Below the pieces are notes generated by a model, which had not been told where the DNA came from, made no database searches, and saw only the letters and a list, made by a program, of their open reading frames with translations. A stretch of 64,000 bases of DNA, taken from the NCBI GenBank assembly GCA_012934845.2, contig WNNJ02002459.1:1-64000 (forward strand), read 5' to 3'. Within the stretch, counting starts at the first letter, position 1; every line of letters begins with the position of its first letter. Shown piece after piece: positions 55,592 through 64,000 of this stretch. The position numbers and the translations under genes are program-made. Source of the stretch: Pomphorhynchus laevis. Lineage: Eukaryota; Acanthocephala; Palaeacanthocephala; Echinorhynchida; Pomphorhynchidae.

Positions 55592-57500
55592 ACAGTTTTA
55601 GTCAAATTTTACAAACACGTAAAGAAATAATTAACCTCTTCGTATAATGTCCAGAATCGATAGCGTTAGACTTCCTCCACTTCGTTATCACTACTTTAGA
55701 TAGCGCCTGATCACCTAGAATATCTGAATCAACCGATCCACTGACAACTAGCCGGCCTTTTTCAGGTATCATCTGTTTGTTTATAGTGGGCGTGATTATT
55801 TGATCTGTTTCACAAAAGTCAGTTAATAATTCTGTTTCATAATTAAAACTTCCGTTCGATTCATGATTATCACTATTTGCGTTCGATAAACAGTCAGTTA
55901 ATTCAGAATCAGATAATGTTTGTAAGTCATGTGTCATATAATCGACGGTCTGTTTACTAATTTCGGTTTCTGACTGTGAGTTTATAGGTAACGATTCAGG
56001 ATCACCAGCGTCGTTATTATTTGATGAATTGTCACCTTGTTGCAGAAAGGTGTCAAAATGTGGCTTAATTTTGCTTGAAAGACTTTGTGGCTTTACTGTG
56101 ATTGCAGAGCTCAATACTTTTAGTGTGAATTTTCCGTTTTCTTCTATAAGTGCACAATCTCTGTATGAACACAATTTATGAGTTCCTGTAAAAACTGACG
56201 TATCGACACTGGATCCTGGTATATTAGCTAGCGTGACAATTACTTAATTTGTATTGCTAAATTCAATGTATCCAAGAGCGGACTGATCAATTGACTATGG
56301 AAGAGAGTCAACTGCCAGATCAAGTGCCTGGAAGGGGTTCATTCTTCGTGTGGGATTCTCCATTATGGGGATAGACATCTCGTAATACGGTCGGTTTAAC
56401 ATATCAATGCTAGATAATATAGCTTTTGAATTTGCTCTCATGAGTGCTATTGATATTCGTTAAAAGAGCCGTGCAGATGCGATGCTGTATGGTATAGATG
56501 ATCGAATTGCTAAGTATCGGGCGATTCGCCTGATGATTTTCCCCCCTTCCACATTCCAACCGCCGTAACACTCCAAGACTGCAGGTATGAAGTTATATCC
56601 CGCCTCAATCATTTTAGCACGGTACTTTCTATCTTTGACCGATATGCGTACTGCGCAGCTGCGTAACCAGGCACATAAGCTGACTGTCAAAGAAAAGATT
56701 TCTGTAGTGGATGTGTTACCGCGAAGTCTATAGCATCTGAAGGATCCCTGTAGATCAGAATATCGGCTGGCCGTTCTTGAAGATTTTGGACAAGGTTGCG
56801 AACCTCGCAACCCACATGCATTCTTGCTGATTGTGCCGCCTGGAGAACGACGTCACGAATTGCATTATGACGCATTCCTGGAAAACCACCGTAGTTGCAA
56901 GTTTGTGCATGGAAGCCCTCAGCATCTGCGTTTCGAAAACATCGACTACAACGGTAGTCACTTGGAGCAATTTGCAGACCTAACCACATTCATAAAAGAA
57001 TTGTAAATTCTTGGTCGGTAAGAGCTAGGCCGAGACTTCGATTTGAGGCGCATTGTAACCATGCGTTCGCATGTGGCTGTGATACCGCTATTTGTCTGGC
57101 CCTTGTCCGATCATCTCCAGTGTCTAATAGATTTTTACGCTTCTCTGAGTCAATTTTGAACGATATTTGATGTAGTCTAGTGGATGAAGCCTGTTGTTCC
57201 ACTTCTGCTCCGTGTAGCGCAAGTATTTCATTCGCGTTTACAAAGCCCGGAAATGTATTTGGATCCTGGTTCACAAACGCGGCCACTGTGCTGACGCTTG
57301 CTGCAAAGGCTGCCGCTCTGTGTTTGTCTGTACTCCTAAGTCCCAGACCGCCCATTTTTAGTAGGAGCTCAACTTGAGATCGTGTTCGCGCTGACAGTTG
57401 TATTGAAGCGATGATTTCCATCGCCCGTATCACACCATTATCAAACTGCTTACAGAAAAGTTCGGTGCTTGCTGGATCTACATTGCTATCGAATATAACG
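55592..57500 (-). mobile_element. Chimeric retroposed insert, copy 2
   Basis: Same insert at the same satellite position, flanked by atatgaat at 55584-55591 and 57501-57508. The LINE part is 56295-57500 and the EAF-like part 55602-56294. The CCHC finger, RHN and RPAD motifs are kept. The frame upstream of the finger is interrupted at about 56990 by TTATGAATG-type change near the codon for R of LLRMWLG, splitting it into 176- and 100-codon pieces. As in copy 1, the KDRKY block is out of frame with the finger block. Confidence 0.75.
55602..56294 (-). pseudogene. EAF-like gene fragment, copy 2
   Basis: Nearly identical to copy 1 over the whole length. The codon for E17 of the readable frame (NEVIV) is TAA here, as in copy 3, whereas copy 1 has GAA; the remaining 190 codons from the TTG at 56174 are open. 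Other differences are V84L of the 190-codon frame (HDLQ) and R166W near the basic cluster (KWRK). No sign of selection can be judged by eye. Confidence 0.7.
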
Positions 57501-57985
57501 ATATGAATCGTTATAATCATTATTTAATCATAAAGACAGATTTATAAAAACTTTGAAAAAGTCATGCAAAAATAATTTGCATGTGTTTGGGATAATCATA
57601 ATTCTCAAAGTATTTTGGTAAGCCACGATTTATTATAATATTAATAAACATCACATTTATCTTCTTATATAAAATAAATAATTCTTTAATTATTGATCAC
57701 AATACTTTGTTTGGCTAAACCGCTAGTATTATAATATCGCAAATATATTATCGCATAATTGAACAAATAATGAAAAAGTGAAAATCATACCATTTAATTA
57801 AACGTAACAGAAACGATAGAACATGATTATATTGACAACAATCAATAAAAATACAAATATCAGGAAACAAATTGCGCAAAATTAAGATTTGCTCTAACAA
57901 TATGAATTAGCATAAATTAAAATAATCTTTAACAGAACGTTGGCAATAATTTAGAACTGCAAGTAATGTCGGCTTAATACATTAA

Positions 57986-58354
57986 CACAAAATAAATATT
58001 GAATTTTGCAAAATCCAAATAAATGTAATATTTAAAGAGGTAACGAAATCTACTAATTATAGTATTGAACAATTATATAAAAAAAAGATTTTGAACAAAA
58101 AGTTTAAGGCTAAGCTATCAAAATTCAACGCTACTTACACTTCTGTAAAGTCACCAGTGAAGGAAAGTGAAGGGTTTGTGGCAAAGACAGATCCGTACAT
58201 TTTTCTAATAATAAACAATTGGCAATTTTGTAAAAACAAAGAAAGCGTAAAAATATCGATAAAATATCTAGTATTTAAAATTAATTTAATTATTAAAAAA
58301 GACAATTTTATGAAAAATTGTGAAAAGCACTATTTCGATAGTTCATTGATATAA
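57986..58354 (+). pseudogene. 122-codon stop-free frame in V unit 2 (unrecognised)
   Basis: The same frame as at 51754-52122, identical in the readable core (SPVKESEGFVAKTDPYIF). The open frame is kept in both V units that reach it in this window. V unit 3 is cut off by the window end before this point. Confidence 0.4.
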
Positions 58355-58945
58355 CAAAATTGAAGTGTGTATGAAAATACGTATTGGAGAACTTTCGAAA
58401 CCTCCAAAATTTCTAACATGTAAAAGCGTATGAGCTGCTTTCAAGAAAAATTTAAAACTTATTTTTAAAAATTTCATTTATTATTAACTATCAACGCTAT
58501 GACACAACTGTCAATAATCAATACAAATGTAATGATGAGTTCAAAATAACAAGTTAGTACGTTAACAAAAATATTTTTTAAATATTTAGTGACATTTTTT
58601 AAATAGTATGAATATATTATTACTTATTTCATTTATTTTTAAAAATTCATAATTATCCGTTTCTTAAATGGCTTTGTATGAATTTAATAATAGAGTATTT
58701 ATCACGTTTTTGTAATATTTAAAATATATCAGAATACAATATTAGGTCGAAAATATTCATTTTTATAAAATACAACAGTACGATAATATTTATTAAATAT
58801 GAATATGCAGTTATCACATTATTTCTTTAAAATCAACAAAACGTATCGTGTTATGCTCAAATATAAAAACACAGTTTTTAATCATTTATCAGATTCAAAC
58901 AAATGAAAATAAATCACGTGCTAAGAAATAAAGCAAAACATTTAT

Positions 58946-59979
58946 AAACAAGCGTATATATATCTCGTATATATCCAAAACAACAAGCAATACATAACAT
59001 CAATCTCACAGACTAAAATCTACAAGTCGTTGCTCCAATCTGTTGTCGGAATTCTGCGTTAACTTCTTTCAACGATCTTTGTATATTGATCGTCGGGCAA
59101 GCCAAAATGTGTTCTCCGGTTTGAATGACGACGCAGTCGCAGTTTGATGATGTTACAAGAAGTGATCTGAAATAAAACCTCTGTATCGACCGTATACGGA
59201 ACGTAGCCTGTTTAGCTGTACCCAGTGTGAACGGGTCAAATCGTTACAGATCGGAGATAGTGACACATTAGGAACAAACCTGCGTAGTTGGGATGTTGAC
59301 TTCTTCCATCTTTGTTGCCACCTCCTACATACAAGCTCATCAATTCCGTTCGTGTTAATTAGATTAAGCAAAGTTCTGAAACGTCTGCTGAACGGATGTC
59401 GTGATTTGAGGCAGAGTTTGACAACAGGGATTGGTAAGGTGTTCAGGGATCGGCTTGCTGAGACACAGATTTCGTCCCGCCTTATATCGACTGGTGGTAT
59501 ACCAGATGACACTGGAAGTAAGTCGATTGGTGTTAGCCTTATTGCTCCACTGATTAATATCATTGCCCCGTTAAGACTTGCGTCAACTTTCTTGACATGT
59601 GTGCTTCAAGACCATACCGGGGCCGCATATTCAGCAGCCGAGTAACATAGGCCAATACAGACGTTCGCAGTGTATGGAAGCTTGAAACCCAATTGATTCC
59701 GCCCAGACGGAAAATAATATTGCAGCGTGACCGCATTTTTCCTGAGATAGATTTAATGTGTTGCCTCTAAAATAGTGTGCGATCAAGAGTGACTCCGAGA
59801 TACGTTGGATGATTCACATTAGGCAATCTGGTACCGTCAAGAGATACAGTCAATGTAGCATCAACTTTGTAATTATTGAGATGAAATAAAGATACTACCG
59901 TCTTATCAATGTTAAGTCGAAGATGCCACTTTTTGAAATATCCGGATAGTATACTTATATCGGCAGAGAAACAAGCGTA
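58946..59979 (-). mobile_element. Jockey/CR1-like LINE insertion, copy 2
   Basis: The same insert with the same 11-bp direct repeats, aaacaagcgta at 58946-58956 and 59969-59979. The reverse transcriptase thumb block is 59767-59968 and the C-terminal block 59153-59563. The end of the latter reads GFISDHFL where copy 1 has GFISEHGL. The shared truncation point and repeats show it is an amplified copy rather than a second insertion. Confidence 0.8.
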
Positions 59980-61800
59980 AATATACAGTTTCAAATCAAT
60001 CAAATACACATAATTTATGCTAAATCTTTTATGTATCAAGAAAAACGCGAGATACAGGAAGTACATAAAATATTGAAAAGAAATTACGAATGAAGTTTGT
60101 TTACAAAAAATATTTCAATGCATCTATAAAATTCATTTACAAACTATATGTTAAAATATTAACGTTAGTAGATCAACTTATTGCTTTTTATTTGAGAAAG
60201 GTTTCGATTATAAGCTTATAGAAATATACAATTATATAAAAAAATCTTGGTGGTATTGGCAAAAACGAATGATTACGAAAATAATATTCAATCCTTTTAA
60301 AGTAAATAGAATTTTTATAAACCAGAATCAATAATGTACGTGTTAGCACTTACATATTAGGCACGCTACCGTAGATTGTAAGTGAAAAGTTTGATTCAAA
60401 TATTGTGTCTTCGAATTTTCTAAACACAAAAAAAGTTAAAAAATTATAAATATTAAATAAAAAAATTACAAACATTAAATCTCTAAATTTAATGTTTGCA
60501 AAAAAGACGACCAATGCTTAAACACCTTCAATTAAATATCTGTAATAAAATACCTTTCGTCTACGCGTACTTACAACAGAGTAACATTACCAAAAATATC
60601 CAATAACGAAGTTGACAAGATCATAGTATTGCTAAATTCTCTAAACAGATAAAGAATCATTCATTTATAAATCAAACAGAATAATTAAATTATTTGTCGT
60701 CCTATTAAAATTTCATTCGCGGAAAATATTAAATGCATATATTATTATAAAATTTTAATTAAATAACAAAATTATAAAATAGTGTAAACTTATGACCGAT
60801 TATAAATGTATTTTTTCTATAGAAATTGTGCTTTAAAAGGAACTGATATGTTGTCAAAGGTATTGCTATGCTGTCTTTTGTATTAAACATTACAAAATTG
60901 CACAAACATACTTAAGACTAATACAAATCTAAACGACTCCTTGACTTGTATAACTATTACACGTAATGATGGTTACAAACAAAAACCACAGTTTGACTAC
61001 TGTAAAGTCCGTAATACGTAAGAAATAGCTAAATCTCAATATGAGACCTAAGTTGTGCGTTACAATAATGATTTGTTCTTGATGATGGAAATTAAAGACA
61101 CGCGAAGATTTATTGTTGAAATTCGTGTACAAGCTATTGATAATTGCGTTCTTATCAAAAAAAGATGTTTTCTCAAAAGAACGCTATCGTCGAAAGCTTG
61201 AACATTTTTCTAACTCAGTTTTCTCGTAAAATATAAAATCATCAAACTAAGAAATGTTATTGACACAAGAGCAAATCATGATTACTGATTCATGCATACT
61301 TTGTATTCGTGCCAAGTGGCAATGTTTTTACTTTTGTTTTCAAAAGTGAAAAATCTCACAAATATCGAAGCTACAATATCATACTTAGCTAACATAACAA
61401 GGAAAAAATATTTTGTATACTAATTTAAAATGTAAAATTGTTATAATTCGTATGATCATAATATTTTCACATTGTAATATATTATGATAATATCCGTATA
61501 TATTAGAAATGATTCAGCAGGCATCGCTATCTCGACAAGCGCTAATTCGCTATTTTCATTGATATGGATGAAATCAGAGAGCTGAGTGTCTGAATTAATA
61601 CAACAATTTAATTATAAATACTGATAAATAATTAAATATAAATTAAAATTATATGAGATTTTTTACAATTTATGCTTAAGCAACGATAAAATTTATAATT
61701 AGTATTTAAAACGAAAATCAATTTCAATGAATTGATCAAATATGTAATAATAGTAATTATGAATAAAATCTATGTAGATCATATTTCGGACAATATGAAT

Positions 61801-63710
61801 ACTGTTTGGGTCAAATTTTACAAACACGTAAAGAAATAATTAACCTCTTCGTATAATGTCCAGAATCGATAGCGTTAGACTTCCTCCTCTTCGTTATCAC
61901 TACTTTAGATAGCGCCTGATCATCTAGAATATCTGAATCAACCGATCCACTGACAACTAGCCGGCCTTTTTCCGGTATCATCTGTTTGTTTATAGTGGGC
62001 GTGATTATTTGATCTGTTTCACAAAAGTCAGTTAATAATTCTGTTTCATAATTAAAACTTCCGTTCGATTCATGATTATCACTATTTGCGTTCGATAAAC
62101 AGTCAGTTAATTCAGAATCAGATAATGTTTGTACGTCATGTGTCATATAATCGACGGTCTGTTTACTAATTTCGGTTTCTGGCTGTGAGTTTAAAGGTAA
62201 CGATTCAGGATCACCAGCGTCGTTATTATTTGATGAATTGTCACATTGTTGCAGAAAGGTGTCAAAATGTGGCTTAATTTTGCTTGAAAGACTTTGTGGC
62301 TTTACTGTGATTGCAGAGCTCAATACTTTTAGTGTGAATTTTCCGTTTTCTTCTATAAGTGCACAATCTCTGTATGAACACAATTTATGAGTTCCTGTAA
62401 AAACTGACGTATCGACACTGGATCCTGGTATATTAGCTAGCGTGACAATTACTTAATTTGTATTGCTAAATTCAATGTATCCAAGAGCGGACTGATCAAT
62501 TGACTATGGAAGAGAGTCAACTGCCAGATCAAGTGCCTGGAAGGGGTTCATTCTTCGTGTGGGATTCTCCATTATGGGGTTAGCAATCTCGTAATACGGT
62601 CGGTTTAACATATCAATGCTAGATAATATAGCTTTTGAATTTCCTCCCATGAGTGCTATTGATATTCGTTGAAAGAGCCGTGCAGATGCGATGCTGTATG
62701 GTATAGATGATCGAATTGCTAAGTATCGGGCGATTCGCCTGATGATTTTCTCCCCTTCCACATTCAAACCGCCGTAACATTCCAAGACTGCAGGTATGAA
62801 GTTATATCCCGCCTCAATCATTTTAGCACGGTACTTTCTATCTTTGACCGATGATGCGTACTGCGCAGCTGCGTAACCAGGCACATAAGCTGACTGTCAA
62901 AGAAAAGATTTCTGTAGTGGATGTGTTACCGCGAAGTCTATAGCATCTGAAGGATCCCTGTAGATCAGAATATCGGCTGGCCGTTCTTGAAGATTTTGGA
63001 CAAGGTTGCGAACCTCGCAACCCACATGCATTCTTGCTGATTGTGCCGCCTGGAGAACGACGTCACGAATTGCATTATGACGCATTCCTGGAAAACCACC
63101 GTAGTTGCAAGTTTGTGCATGGAAGCCCTCAGCATCTGCGTTTCGAAAACATCGACTACAACGGTAGTCACTTGGAGCAATTTGCAGACCTAACCACATT
63201 CTTAAAAGAATTGTAAATTCTTGGTCGGTAAGAGCTAGGCCGAGACTTCGATTTGGGGCGCATTGTAACCATGCGTTCGCATGTGGCTGTGATACCGCTA
63301 TTAGTCTGGCCCTTGTCCGATCATCTCCAGTGTCTAATAGATTTTTACGCTTCTCTGAGTCAATTTTGAACGATATTTGATGTAGTCTTGTGGATGAAGC
63401 CTGTTGTTCCACTTCTGCTCCGTGTAGCGCAAGTATTTCATTCGCGTTTACAAAGCCCGGAAATGTATTTGGATCCTGGTTCACAAACGCGGCCACTGTG
63501 CTGACGCTTGCTGCAAAGGCTGCCGCTCTGTGTTTGTTTGTACTCCTAAGTCCCAGACCGCCCATTTTTAGTAGGAGCTCAACTTGAGATCGTGTTCGCG
63601 CTGACAGTTGTATTGAAGCGATGATTTCCATCGCCCGTATCACACCATTATCAAACTGCTTACAGAAAAGTTCGGTGCTTGCTGGATCTACATTGCTATC
63701 GATTATAACG
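61801..63710 (-). mobile_element. Chimeric retroposed insert, copy 3 (best preserved)
   Basis: Flanked by atatgaat at 61793-61800 and 63711-63718. In the LINE part (62504-63710) the finger/RPAD block (62897-63643) and the KDRKY block (62504-62884) are in the same frame, separated by a single TGA and a few codons. The KDRKY block continues with AGYNFIPAVLECYGG and RISIALMGGNSKAI, a pattern I know from C-termini of invertebrate LINE polyproteins. The EAF-like part continues in that same frame after TAG. This copy looks nearest to the original insert. Confidence 0.78.
61811..62503 (-). pseudogene. EAF-like gene fragment, copy 3
   Basis: The same fragment, with TAA at codon 17 as in copy 2. Private changes include G to C in LQQCDNS, I to L and S to P in LPLNSQPE, and G to D in ILDDQ. 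The EAF motifs (VTLANIPGS, YRDCALIEENGKFTL, LSSAITVK) are unchanged. Reading frame from the TTG at 62383 to 61811 is open. Confidence 0.7.
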
Positions 63711-64000
63711 ATATGAATCGTTATAATCGTTATTTAATCATAAAGACAGATTTATAAAAACTTTGAAAAAGTCATGCAAAAATAATTTGCAGGTGTTTGG
63801 GATAATCATAATTCTCAAAGTATTTTGGTAAGCCACGATTTATTATAATATTAATAAACATCACATTTATCTTCTTATATAAAATAAATAATTCTTTAAT
63901 TATTGATCACAATACTTTGTTTGGCTAAACCGCTAGTATTATAATATCGCAAATATATTATCGCATAATTGAACAAATAATGAAAAAGTGAAAATCATAC

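Larger units (their letters stand above)
53737..59968. repeat. V-type satellite unit 2 (6,232 bp)
   Basis: A complete long-period unit, measured from one direct repeat of the jockey-like insert to the next. It contains the satellite part with one copy of the 20-bp repeat (near 54619), the minus 67-codon frame (54698), the chimeric insert, the stop-free frame (57986-58354), the site of the about 710-bp deletion (near 58565) and the jockey-like insert. It is very close to the first V unit throughout. Confidence 0.93.
59969..64000. repeat. V-type satellite unit 3 (partial, runs off the window)
   Basis: It starts at the direct repeat at 59969 and continues to the window end, before the stop-free frame and the next jockey-like insert would appear. 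It has a 23-bp deletion near 61735 relative to V2. At several sites it keeps the standard-unit base where V1 and V2 share a different one: aacatttttctaactcag near 61200, gaagctac near 61367 and gataatatcc near 61485. It is therefore either an older V form or a mosaic. Confidence 0.93.

Noticed and set aside
1-64000. CRISPR array or prokaryotic island
   Set aside because: The repeats are kilobases long and tandem without short regular spacers, and the recognisable proteins are eukaryotic LINE and EAF types.
1-64000. tRNA or rRNA genes
   Set aside because: No cloverleaf-like GC-rich blocks or conserved rRNA segments were recognised.

Overview
The window is eukaryotic, very A+T-rich repetitive DNA, roughly three quarters A+T by eye. 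No complete host gene, tRNA, rRNA or prokaryotic feature is visible. The protein relics are animal-type: three unrelated non-LTR retrotransposon (LINE) fragments and a piece of a gene resembling ELL-associated factor (EAF). The base composition and LINE types would suit an invertebrate, perhaps an arthropod. That is inference; nothing here fixes the species.

Layout. Positions 1-299 are an inverted copy of part of the repeat unit. From 299 to about 47,580 the window is a head-to-tail satellite array with a long unit (mostly 3,940-3,943 bp): one partial unit, eleven complete units starting at 3348, 7288, 11231, 15172, 19112, 23070, 27012, 30954, 34896, 38838 and 42780, and the start of a twelfth at 46721. 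Units are nearly identical in the middle and more diverged at both ends. Each carries a fossil LINE 3' tail (minus strand), a 20-bp tandem duplication, a hairpin-forming sequence and several stop-poor frames that may be decayed coding DNA.

From about 47,580 to 64,000 the array switches to a diverged, longer derivative, here called V type, with a period of about 6.2 kb. It lacks about 710 bp of the standard unit, including the LINE tail, and carries two retroposed inserts. The first (1.9 kb, flanked by an 8-bp direct repeat) is a chimera on the minus strand: the C-terminal part of a LINE with a CCHC finger and restriction-like endonuclease signature, followed in the same frame by an EAF-like gene fragment. 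The second (1.0 kb, flanked by an 11-bp direct repeat) is a 5'-truncated LINE of jockey/CR1-like appearance. Both recur at the same places in successive V units, so they were inserted once and then amplified with the satellite.

Nothing here looks like a working gene system. The interest lies in the history: a long-unit satellite that took in retroelements and a host gene piece, amplified them, and shows mosaic exchange of variants between units.
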